Assembly (NCBI GenBank): GCA_017591395.1
Contig: WEDG01002036.1
Coordinates: 1-64,000 of the forward strand
Direction of reading: 5' to 3'
DNA: 64,000 nucleotides
Origin: Schistocephalus solidus
Lineage: Eukaryota; Platyhelminthes; Cestoda; Diphyllobothriidea; Diphyllobothriidae
The notes under the pieces are model-generated. The model saw only the letters and a list, made by a program, of their open reading frames with translations. It was not told the origin of the DNA and ran no database searches. The translations under genes were made by a program, and so were the position numbers. Positions 23,601-35,959 of this stretch are shown piece by piece. Within the stretch, counting starts at the first letter, position 1, and each line of letters starts with the position of its first letter.

Positions 23601-26600
23601 AGCAAAGCAGTTATTTGTGTGGAATATCAGGAGTGGCAGGTAAAGAGAGGTGAAGAAATAAAAGTAAAAAAATTGTAATTTATATAGGATTTCTAGGATG
23701 AGCATACTAGCTGATGCATTGTCTGGAGCGGTAACAAGCGTGTGCATCGACGAGGCTTCAGTTGAGGAGTAGCCGGTAGTGATTTCGGCTGTTTCTGGGA
23801 AAGATAGTAAGTGTCAGTGTAAGAACGAGCATGAGAAGTTGTGTCAACTGGCAACACATGCAGTAGTGAAAGAGGTTATGCTTGTGTGTTGCACTTGTTG
23901 CCCCTTTAAATAAGATGGTTGGAGATGAAGGAGCAAGAGGAGGAGGAGAAAGGAGAAGGAGGAGATGGAGTAGGAGGAGAAACAGTTTGGGTCAGCTACC
24001 TGTGGATATATTGGTAACTGCGGTAGCAGTTACTGTTGAAACCGGAAGCGGTGTGGTGGAGGACGTGGCGTTGATGTCGGTTACTTGAAAAAGAGAAATT
24101 GTGAGAACATGATATTACAATGTTTAGGGGAAGCAAAGCAGTTATTTGTGTGGAATATCAGGAGTGGCAGGTAAAGAGAGGTGAAGAAATAAAGTAAAAA
24201 TTGTAATTTATATAGGATTCTAGGATGAGCATACTAGCTGATGCATTGTCTGGAGCGGTAACAAGCGTGTGCATCGACGAGGCTTCAGTTGAGGAGTAGC
24301 CGGTAGTGATTTCGGCTGTTTCTGGGAAAAGAGTAAGTTTCATTGTAAGAAAGAGCATGAGAAGTTGTGTCAACTGGCAACACATGCATATGTGAAGAGG
24401 TTATGCTCTTGTGTTGCACTTGTTGCCCCTTTAAATAAGATGGTTGGAGATGAAGGACAAAGAGGAGGAGGAGGAGGAGGAGGAGGTGAAGGAGGATATG
24501 GAGTAGGAGGAGAAAACAGTTTGGGTCAGCTACCTGTGGATATATTGGTAACTGCGGTAGCAGTCACTGTTGAAACCGGAAGCGGTGTGGTGGAGGACGT
24601 GGCGTTGATGTCGGTTACTTGAAAAAAGAAATTGTGAGAACATGATATTACAATGTGTAGGGGAAGCAAAGCAGTTATTTGTGTGGAATTTCAGGAGTGG
24701 CAGGTAAAGAGAGGTGAAGAAATAAAGTAAAAATTGTAATTTATATAGGATTTTAGGATGAGCATACTAGCTGATGCATTGTCTGGAGCGGTAACAAGCG
24801 TGTGCATCGACGAGGCTTCAGTTGAGGAGTAGCCGGTAGTGATTTCGGCTGTTTCTGGGAAGAGAGTAAGTTTCAGTGTAAGAACGAGTATGAGAAGTTT
24901 TGTCAAATTGCAACACATGCAGTAGTGAAGAGGTTATGCTTGTGTGTTGCACTTGTTGCCCTTTAAAATAAGATGGTTGGAGATGAAGGAGGAGGAGGAG
25001 GAGGAGGTGAAGGAGGAGATGGAGTAGGAGGAGAAAACAGTTTGGGTCAGCTACCCTGTGGATATATTGGTAACTGCGGTAGCAGTCACTGTTGAAACCG
25101 GAAGCGGTGTGGTGGAGGACGTGGCGTTGATGTCGGTTACTTTGAAAAAGAAATTGTGAGAACATGATATTACAATGTGTAGGGGAAGCAAAGCAGTTAT
25201 TTGTGTGGAATTTCAGGAGTGGCAGGTAAAGAGAGGTGAAGGAAATAAAAGTAAAAATTTGTAATTTATACTAGGATTCTGGGATGAGCATACTAGCTGA
25301 TGCATTGTCTGGAGCGGTAACAAGCGTGTGCATCGACGAGGCTTCAGTTGAGGAGTAGCCGGTAGTGATTTCGGCTTTGTTCCTGGAAGAGAGTAAGTTT
25401 CATTGTAAGAACGAGCATGAGAAGTTGTGCTCAACTGGCAACACATGCAGTAGTGAAGAGGTTATGCTTGTGTGTTGCACTTTGACCCTTTAAATAAGAT
25501 GCTTGGAGATGAAGGAGAAAGGAGGAGGAGGAGGAGGAGGTGAAGGAGGAGATGGAGTAGGAGGAGAAACAGTTTGGGTCAGCTACCTGTGGATATATTG
25601 GTAATTGCGGTAGCATTCACTGTTGAAACCGGAAGCGGTGTGGTGGAGGACGTGACGTTGATGTCGGTTACTTGAAAAAAGAAATTGTGAGAACATGATA
25701 TTACAATGTGTAGGGGAAGCAAAGCAGTTATTTGTGTGGAATATCAGGATAAGCAGGTAAAGAGAGGTGAAGAAAGAAAGTAAAAATTGTAATTTATATA
25801 GGATTCTAGGATGAGCATACTAGCTGATGCATTGTCTGGAGCGGTAACAAGCGTGTGCATCGACGAGGCTTCAGTTGAGGAGACGCCGGTAGTGATTTCG
25901 GCTGTTTCTGGGAAGAGAGTAAGTGTCAGTTTAAGAACGAGCATGAGAAGTTGTGTCAACTGGCAACAGATGCAGTAGTGAAGAGGTTATGCTTGTGTGT
26001 TGCACTTGTTGACCCTTTAAATAAGATGGTTGGAGATGAAGTACAAAGAGGAGAAGGAGGAGGAGGAGGTGAAGGAGGAGATTGAGTAGGAGGAGAAACA
26101 GTTTGGGTCAGCTACCTGTGGATATATTGGTAACTGCGGTAGCAGTCACTGTTGAAACCGGAAGCGGTGTGGAGGAGGACGTGGCGTTGATGTCGGTAAC
26201 TTGAAAAAAGAAATTGTGCGAACATGATACGACAATGTGTAGGGGAAGCAAAGCAGTTATTTGTGTGGAATATCAGGAGTGGCAGGTAAAGAGAGGTGAA
26301 GAAATAAAGTAAAAATTGTAATTTATATAGGATTCTAGGATGAGCATACTAGCTGATGCATTGTCTGGAGCGGTAACAAGCGTGTGCATCGACGAGGCTT
26401 CAGTTGAGGAGTAGCCGGTAGTGATTTCGGCGGTTTCTGGGAAGAGAGTAAGTTTCATTGTAAGAACGAGCATGAGAAGTTGTGTCAACTGGCAACACAT
26501 GCAGTAGTGAAAAGGTTATGCTTGTGTGTTGCACTTGTTGCCCCTTTAAATAAGATGGTTGGAGATGAAGGAGGAGGAGGAGGAGGTGAAGGAGGAGATG

Positions 26601-29600
26601 GAGTAGGAGGAGAAACAGTTTGGGTCAGCTACCTGTGGATATATTGGTAACTGCGGTAGCAGTTACTGTTGAAACCGGAAGCGGTGTGGTGGAGGACGTG
26701 GCGTTGATGTCGGTTACTTGAAAAAAAGAAATTGTGAGAACATGATATTACAATGTGTAGGGGAAGCAAAGCAGTTATTTGTGTGGAATTTCAGGAGTGG
26801 CAGGTAAAGAGAGGTGAAGAAAGAAAGTAAAAATTGTAATTTATATAGGATTCTAGGATGAGCATACTAGCTGATGCATTGTCTGGAGCGGTAACAAGCG
26901 TGTGCATCGACGAGGCTTCAGTTGAGGAGTAGCCGGTAGTGATTTCGGCTGTTTCTGGGAAAAGAGTAAGTTTCATTGTAAGAAAGAGCATGAGAAGTTG
27001 TGTCAACTGGCAACACATGCAGTTGTGAAGAGGTTATGCTTGTGTGTTGCACTTGTTGCCCCTTTAAATAAGATGGTTGGAGATGAAGGAGCAAGAGGAG
27101 GAGGAGAAGGAGAAGGAGGAGTTGGAGTAGGAGGAGAAACAGTTTGGGTCAGCTACCTGTGGATATATTGGTAACTGCGGTAGCAGTTACTGTTGAAACC
27201 GGAAGCGGTGTGGTGGAGGACGTGGCGTTGATGTCGGTTACTTGAAAAAAGAAATTGTGAGAACATGATATTACAATGTGTAGGGGAAGCAAAGCAGTTA
27301 TTTGTGTGGAATATCAGGAGTGGCAGGTAAAGAGAGGTGAAGAAATAAGTAAAAATTGTAATTTATATAGGATTCTAGGATGAGCATACTAGCTGATGCA
27401 TTGTCTGGAGCGGTAACAAGCGTGTGCATCGACGAGGCTTCAGTTGAGGAGTAGCCGGTAGTGATTTCGGCTGTTTCTGGGAAGAGAGTAAGTTTCATTG
27501 TAAGAACGAGCATGAGAAGTTGTGCCAACTGGCAACACATGCATTAGTGAAGAGGTTATGCTTGTGTGTTGCACTTTTTGCCCCTTTAAATAAGATGCTT
27601 GGAGATGAAGGAGAAAGAGGAGGAGGAGGAGGAGGTGAAGGAGGAGATGGAGTAGGAGGAGAAACAGTTTGACACAGCTACCTGTGGATATATTGGTAAC
27701 TGCGGTAGCAGTCACTGTTGAAACCGGAAGCGGTGTGGTGGAGGACGTGACGTTGATGTCGGTTACTTGAAAAAAAGAAATTGTGAGAACATGATATTAC
27801 AATGTGTAGGGGAAGCAAAGCAGTTATTTGTGTGGAATATCAGGAGTGGCAGGTAAAGAGAGGTGAAGAAATAAAGTAAAAATTGTAATTTATATAGGCT
27901 TCTAGGATGAGCATACTAGCTGATGCATTGTCTGGAGCGGTAACAAGCGTGTGCATCGACGAGGCTTCAGTTGAGGAGTAGCCGGTAGTGATTTCGGCTG
28001 TTTCTGGGAAGAGAGTAAGTTTCAGTGTAAGAACGAGCATGAGAAGTTGTGTCAACTGGCAACACATGCAGTAGTGAAAAGGTTATGCTTGTGTGTTGCA
28101 CTTGTTGCCCCTTTAAATAAGATGGTTGGAGATGAAGGAGGAGGAGGAGGTGAAGGAGGAGATGGAGTAGGAGGAGAAACAGTTTACACAGCTACCTGTG
28201 GATATATTGGTAACTGCGGTAGCAGTCACTGTTGAAACCGGAAGCGGTGTGGTGGAGGACGTGGCGTTGATGTCGGTTACTTGAAAAAAGAAATTGTGAG
28301 AACATGATATTACAATGTGTAGGGGAAGCAAAGCAGTTATTTGTGTGGAATATCAGGAGTGGCAGGTAAAGAGAGGTGAAGAAATAAAGTAAAAATTGTA
28401 ATTTATATAGGCTTCTAGGATGAGCATACTAGCTGATGCATTGTCTGGAGCGGTAACAAGCGTGTGCATCGACGAGGCTTCAGTTGAGGAGTAGCCGGTA
28501 GTGATTTCGGCGGTTTCTGGGAAGAGAGTAAGTTTCATTGTAAGAACGAGCATGAGAAGTTGTGCCAACTGGCAACACATGCATTAGTGAAGAGGTTATG
28601 CTTGTGTGTTGCACTTTTTGCCCCTTTAAATAAGATGCTTGGAGATGAAGGAGAAAGAGGAGGAGGAGGAGGAGGTGAAGGAGGAGATGGAGTAGGAGGA
28701 GAAACAGTTTGGGTCAGCTACCTGTGGATATATTGGTAACTGCGGTAGCATTCACTGTTGAAACCGGAAGCGGTGTGGTGGAGGACGTGACGTTGATGTC
28801 GGTTACTTGAAAAAAGAAATTGTGAGAACATGATATTACAATGTGTAGGGGAAGCAAAGCAGTTATTTGTGTGGAATATCAGGAGTGGCAGGTAAAGAGA
28901 GGTGAAGAAAGAAAGTAAAAATTGTAATTTATATAGGATTCTAGGATGAGCATACTAGCTGATGCATTGTCTGGAGCGGTAACAAGCGTGTGCATCGACG
29001 AGGCTTCAGTTGAGGAGTAGCCGGTAGTGATTTCGGCTGTTTCTGGGAAGAGGGTAAGTTTCAGTGTAAGAACGAGCATGAGAATTTGTGTCAACTGGCA
29101 ACACATGCAGTAGTGAAGAGGTTATGCTTGTGTGTTGCACTTGTTGACCCTTTAAATAAGATGGTTGGAGATAAAGGGGAAGGAGGAGGAGGAGGAGGTG
29201 AAGGAGGAGATGGAGTAGGAGGAGAAACAGTTTGGGTCAGCTACCTGTGGATATATTGGTAACTGCGGTAGCAGTCACTGTTGAAACCGGAAGCGGTGTG
29301 GTGGAGGACGTGACGTTGATGTCGGTTACTTGAAAAAAGAAATTGTGAGAACATGATATTACAATGTGTAGGGGAAGCAAAGCAGTTATTTGTGTGGAAT
29401 ATCAGGAGTGGCAGGTAAAAGAGAGGTGAAGAAATAAAGTAAAAATTGTAATTTATATAGGATTCTAGGATGAGCATACTAGCTGATGCATTGTCTGGAG
29501 CGGTAACAAGCGTGTGCATCGACGAGGCTTCAGTTGAGGAGTAGCCGGTAGTGATTTCGGCTGTTTCTGGGAAGAGAGTAAGTTTCATTGTAAGAACGAG

Positions 29601-32600
29601 CATGAGAAGTTGTGTCAACTGGCAACACATGCAGTAGTGAAGAGGTTATGCTTGTGTGTTGCACTTGTTGACCCCTTTAAATAAGATGGTTGGAGATGAA
29701 GTACAAAGAGGAGAAGGAGGAGGAGGAGGTGAAGGAGGAGATGGAGTAGGAGGAGAAACAGTTTGGGTCAGCTACCTGTGGATATATTGGTAACTGCGGT
29801 AGCAGTCACTGTTGAAACCGGAAGCGGTGTGGTGGAGGACGTGACGTTGATGTCGGTTACTTGAAAAAAGAAATTGTGAGAACATGATTATACAATGTGT
29901 AGGGGAAACAAAGCAGTTATTTTAGTGGAATATCAGGAGTGGCAGGTAAAGAGAGGGGAAGGAAGAAAGTAAAAATTGTTATTTATATAGGATTCTAGGA
30001 TGAGCATACTAGCTGATGCATTGTCTGGAGCGGTAACAAGCGTGTGCATAGGCGAGGCGTCGGTTGAGGAGTAGCCGGTGGTGATTTCGGCTGTTGCTGG
30101 GAAGAGAGTAAGTTTCAGTATTAGAATGAGCATGAGAAGTTGCAGTTTGTGGCAGCGAATGCAGTAGTGAAATGTTATGCAAGGGAAATCTCGCTGGTAG
30201 CAATGATAAGAAGCAAGATGGACGAGGAGGAATAGGTGGAAGAGAAGGCGGAGGAGGAGGTGGAAGAGAAGGCGGAGGAGGAGGAGGAGGAGGAGATGGA
30301 GACTGGGTTTATTACCTGTGGATTTTCTGGTTGTTGTTCTACGCGAAACTGGGTAAACTGGTTGCCATGACGTCGAAGCCGTGGCGTTGCTGTGGGTAAC
30401 TTGAAAAGAGCGGTCGCGTGAGCAAGGTTATGTAAAGTGAATCGTATGCAAAGCAGACATTTGTGCCAAAGTTCAAGATTGGCAAGGAAAAACTGACCAA
30501 GAAAGAAGGAAAACATGGTTAAATATGTATGATTCAAGGAGGAGCATACTAGCTGACGAATTGTCTGGAGCGGTAACAAGCGTGTGCAAATGTCGAGGCT
30601 TCGGTTGAGGAGAAGCCGGTAGTGATTTCGGGTTTGCCTTCGAAGAACCAAATTTTTCGGTATAAGATTCAGCATGAGAAGATGCAGTATTTATAAGTGA
30701 TGCCAGTTGTTCTGTGCTGTGAAGGATGAAATCGGAGGAGTTTGAGCAGGAGGGGGAGCGGGTAGAGGAGAAGAAGGATGAGGAGGAGACTGTGGATGTG
30801 GATTTATGGGTCACCTACCTGTTGTTTTTCTTATTTGTGGTGTTGATGTTACCGGGCATCCTGGTGGCGGTGTGGTCGAGCACTTGGTTTTGTTGTCGAC
30901 GTCTTTTAAATCATTCGAAAGGTCATGATTATGCAATGTGACATGAAAGAAATGAAGACAAGAACGAAAGGACAGTTTTTAAATTTTATAAAATTGTGAT
31001 TAGCTTACAATTTGATGTGTTGTCCGGTGCGGTAACAGGCATGTGCATCGGTGAGGCTTCGGTTGAGATGGTGCTTTCGCCTGAAACTGGGATGAAAAGA
31101 AGGTTTCAGGGAAGGAATTTCATTTGAAGATTCGGCCTGTTTCAACAGGATTATTTTTGAAGATGTGATGCCAGTGTACTGTCGCTATGAATAAGCAGCT
31201 TGGAAGAGGAGCATATGTCACCTACCTGTAGGAGTTTCTGGGCATGCTGGCGGTGGTGTGGTGTGGCACCGAGCTTGGTTATCAGTAGAAGAAAGAAAGA
31301 AAAATGTGTAATTTATGTATAAATATAGGATGTGTATTCTATCTGGTGCATTTTGTGGTGGTGTGGACGAGTTCTGTTGGTTTTTTTAAGCGCCACACTA
31401 TCCTAAGCCGATAATGATAACTCAATTCTGCCTAGTTTATATCAATCATAGTCGAGTAATTTTTAGTGATATATGGCATGAATGCGATTTCCATGCAGTC
31501 TCCTAAACTGTCGGCTACATGTTCTTCGAATAAAATGCGGACGGTTATTTTGAGGGTAAATCCACGCACCAGGCTTTTAAACTTAAAATCATCCATAAAC
31601 TAAGCAGATAACCTGATTTACTACAACATGTTTATTTACTCAAATCTGCTTAATTCACAGCACTCATAATAATTTATTCTTAGTGATGTAAGGCATGAAC
31701 GCAATCTTCAATTTATATTAAACCTGTTGTGCAGAATGTCGATTACTATAGGCAGAATAGAATGGAAGGTAAAATTAAACGGTCATTTCAGGCTCATTAG
31801 CCTTTACCACTGCTAATATACCCACCGTAAGCAATCGGAAAAAGAACCCATGGCGCAGTGGTTGCTGGTTTGAGCCTTATATGGTGTAAAACCTGGATTT
31901 GCGTATGGCTGGCTGAAGATGGCTAATAAGCCAGAAATGGCCATTACAGCCTCCCTTCTCATAGCGGCTTCTGAGAGTGTTTGCCCTTGCACAACAGAAT
32001 CGGTGTGTTCAGTAAGGCGCTTAAATACCACCAACATATATAATTTTCTGAAAATTATACACTACCAATTTGTAGAACTTGAAATTGAATGTTGTGCTAG
32101 GGTCCTTAATTTGAAGGCTCAAGTCTAAAGACTGATATAAATATGCGTCATTTTTTATAAAATAAGGACAAACCTCGCTTGGGGGTGCTAAAAGTCTTCC
32201 GTGCTGGTAGGCTGGGGCCACCACTACCTGCACACATGCATTCGGCCTTGTTTACGGTCACCACAGAGACGGTATATTGTTCGCCTGGCATCAGGTTCGG
32301 AATCACCAACGGAAGTTTAATATTAGGTGAGTACTCGCGGTTAAAGATGGAGGCCCGCGTGTCTTTCAATTCTACAAGGTACTTTTCAATTTCTCCAAAT
32401 GTAGGCTGGGGGACCTTCCAGTAGATTGCAGCCTCTCGATGCAATGGAATCACGGTCAGATTCTGCACAGGGCGGCCAACTGAAAACAAAAGCAAATTAT
32501 TAGCACAGGATGGCAAAATATCGCAATTCAGCTATTAAATGCTCTCCGCTACTTGTCATAATGCAAAAATTGCACCTTATATCTTCCTATCGAAATGAAG

Positions 32601-34799
32601 AAAGCGAAGGAATTCAAGGGCATATAGTCAGCTACCGAGCTCATTAAATGTCAATTTAAATTCTGAAATCTTTTTTCGATATGGAAAGACTACGTATGTG
32701 AGCTTGTCAAAGCCAATTCCCGTGCAGCCGATGGCGAAGATTTTTCAGACACGCCAAGATGCCAGCTGTTGTTCACCTACAGAAGCCCCGCTTGGCAGAA
32801 AATGACTGCATGCGTAATATGGGTTTTTACTTCGGTCTTGCTATGCCCCTTATAAAGTAAAATATGTTTTTCAGAAAACTTATGGACAACTGGATTAGGA
32901 ACCACATTGTAATATGGTGGAATCAACTCATCGATTACCAGAGAGGCTAATGTCTGCAAAAGATAGGTATTCTATTTAATTTTGTTTTTAATATAAGCCG
33001 ATGGGATTCTCTTTCGCGGAAGTCAATAAAAAAAATTTCATTGATATTTTCGAATCCTGATTCAAATGTGTTAGAAGGAGGCGACAGTTCGACTGGCAAT
33101 TTCGACGAGGTCTACTGTATGCTCCACACCGGGTGGTGAAGGAACGGTTACTTGCGCGTGAATTAGTATTAGTTGATATCACCTTGCGCTGCAGCTACCG
33201 CACTCACTCCTCCTCCCCCACCTGAGCCCGGTTTCAAGACAGAGTCAAGAAGACCAGATATGGGAGAGGGCGCGTGTAGCTGGCGCAGTCGGAGCCGCCC
33301 CTGGGCGTACGACCACACCTGGCTTGGATCCCACGAAGTGGGAGTGCCATAAAGGCCACATTGAGAAGGATCCATTGCAACCTGACTCTCAGTCCGCCAG
33401 TCAGCCACTCAACACAAAACACACATTGGGCTGACCACGCGGTCCGAGTTATCCCGTCAGTTGGCAACCTTCCAAGCCACGGCTTTTAGCGCACCGTGAG
33501 AGTTTCAAGCGTGTCAGATTGTCGATAGTGAGAAAAATGCACTGAGCTGTGGACCTCACCTTCGCCCCCACTCCCAAAATCAAACCACCATCCGTGCCAG
33601 TCAGTTGTCTGATGTGGGAGTGGGTGCTTTGGCTGACGGGTCGGCGTACCCGTCTTCGCGTGCCACAGCACGACCTGGCCCCCATAACGCGCACACCAGG
33701 ATTCACTTACTAACTGACACACTAACCTACTCGCGCACACGCCTCCTGACCTACCCCCATGAGACACCAGCGATTTGCGGACATGCCGTGCGCGCGGTCG
33801 TCGCGTTACGCCACGCCAATCAGCGAGGATGTGCTTCAGCCAGCTAACTACTCCGATTGGGACGCACCTATTGGTCTCAATGCGGCTCTGGACAAACATC
33901 AGTATCCCCTGCCCATGCACTAAGATCTTTTTGCTAAGATAAATGATGGAAATTGTTTCGTCAAGCTGGATCTACCTGGCGCAGACCTCCAAATGGATGT
34001 AGCCGGAGAATCCCGGGAGCTTACCATTTGGTGTTAAGACTGCTCCCGCCATCTTCCAGCAAACCATGGACACAATGCTGACGAGCACTGAAAGAGCGAC
34101 TGCCTAGCTGCATGATATCCAGATGAATTGTTGCAACGCCTGTAGACAGTCCTCAGCCAAATTCAGGACTATAGCTTCCGCCTTCGTCTGGACAAGAGCC
34201 ATTTTTCATGCCTTCTGTGAAATACCTTAGGTTCATAATCAACCAATATGGTCGTCACCCAGACCCGGATAACATTGATGCCATCAAGCAGATCCCTCCA
34301 CCAAAGAGTGTAAATTCCTTGCGCTATTTCTTGGGTCTTATGCGTCCCTACAGTTCGTTCCTTCCGGAAATGCACCGCCTTCGTCATCCGATGAAGACAC
34401 TTCTCAAGAAAGATGTCAAATGGGCTTGGTCTTGAGAATTTCACTAAGCTTTCGAAGAAGTGAAAACAATTTTGGACTCTGACTTGCTGTTCACACTTCA
34501 ACGCCGGTCCGAAGATTGTCGTTGTAGTGAACTTCTCTACCTATGGAGTAATTTCACGAATCCGTCCCGACAACGCTGAAAAAGCTTTTTGTCGCACAGC
34601 AAGATCACTAATGTCTGCAGAACGCAACTATGGACGGAGAAGGAGGCTTAGGCTATCATCTTTGCCGGGAAGAAGCATCATGCGATGCTTTATGGCCATC
34701 ATTTCACCCTTCTAACGGATCATAAGCCTCTTCTTGCAATTTTGGGCTCGAAAAAGGCATAAATTTGTACTCGCCAAATCATCTTCAGCGATGGGCTAG

Positions 34800-34881
<82 letters not shown>

Positions 34882-35902
34882 AACCATCCCATATAGCACT
34901 AATTTACGTGCAATTTTGAATTTCTTACCTGCGATTGAAATTTCGCAAATTTATATTCTACCAAACGAATAAGTAGGCATTTGGTTGTAAGTAATTTTGA
35001 TACAGGGTGTCCCTTGCTTTGAAAAGGAAGAGAACAGTTAAATATTAACTGAAAGTGGAAGTTCTGATAGTCTTTCAGCACCTCTGATGTAGAAATATGT
35101 CGTGTTTCAACAGCCGTCTTTAAACAGTTAATTGCTCCAAAATATTGGCTCAGGTCAAAGTTAATAAACCTGCTTACGTCCAGAGCACGTGCGATAGGAA
35201 ATCGACGTGTAATTGCCCATTCCACCACCAGGACAGTCTTCAGAGAGAATGGTTTCAACGGCGATGTAAAAATTGTACATGGTGAAGGGCGTCAATGCGG
35301 TGAACGTATATTCCGTAGTCCACGCAGGGAGGTTGACGTCGATCCCTGCACCAAGTAAATGGTAGCCCTTCACATTCCAATACTGGACTGAAGGCACTTT
35401 CCACGTTATGGAAATGGTGGTGTTTGTGATGACTGTTTCACACATTTCAATCTGTGTAGTAATGCCAACTGAAGGGTAAAAAAGGCATCGCCATTTCTGG
35501 TTAGAAAATACCTCAAACAAGTTAATTACACGTCTTGTATTTAAGTCGAGAGGCAAAAGCTGCTCCATAACACTGCAGTCGTAACTTGCTTTACTCTAGT
35601 CGTTAGTTGTGGACCTGGAGCTCAATATGTTAGTTCACCATAAAGTGTCGAATCCCATAAAATATCAAATACGTCACTATGTTGGCTTTTAAATATGCGC
35701 TTTTTCGGCCACACTCAATGAGAAATGCCCACATGCTTAAGGATGTCATTTCTTATGCGCATTTTTTATTAAATCACGTCGTTGTATAGGAAAAAGTATG
35801 CTTAGGTTTTACTCATTTTATTCAGTTTATGTCATAATGATAATAGGCAATGCCCTTGAAAACGCCTTTTTTCACAGGACTTCGTTTGCTAGAGTTGTAC
35901 AC

Positions 35903-35959
<57 letters not shown>

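Larger units (their letters stand above)
19293..30096 (-). repeat. Tandem array of about 20 two-exon mucin units (513-534 bp period)
   Basis: Successive type B exon 3' ends lie 513-534 bp apart through 20 intervals from 19527 to 30010. Each unit holds a type A exon, an intron of about 200 nt with a CT-rich tract (GGA/GAA repeats on the plus strand), a type B exon and an intron of about 150 nt. Introns are as conserved as exons, so the units are recent or homogenised. Each A+B pair encodes 57 residues, of which about 24 are Ser or Thr, with three N-glycosylation sequons. The CT-rich tract length accounts for most period variation. This is a protein-coding repeat, not a satellite: splice borders and phase are kept throughout. 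Confidence 0.88.

Noticed and set aside
24365..24622. Plus-strand Gly-rich ORFs in the array (also 21750-22016, 22217-22417, 23882-24088)
   Set aside because: They are antisense readings through the minus-strand CT-rich intron tract and exon A; they are not conserved in frame between units.
19293..30096. Array considered as a CRISPR or non-coding satellite
   Set aside because: Units are over 500 bp and lie in a eukaryotic genome. Splice borders, phase and open reading are kept in 37 of 41 array micro-exons and also in the diverged edge copies, so the array is coding.
30550..30637. Rescuing this exon with another acceptor or donor
   Set aside because: No alternative AG or GT nearby restores a multiple of three while keeping both conserved halves in one frame.
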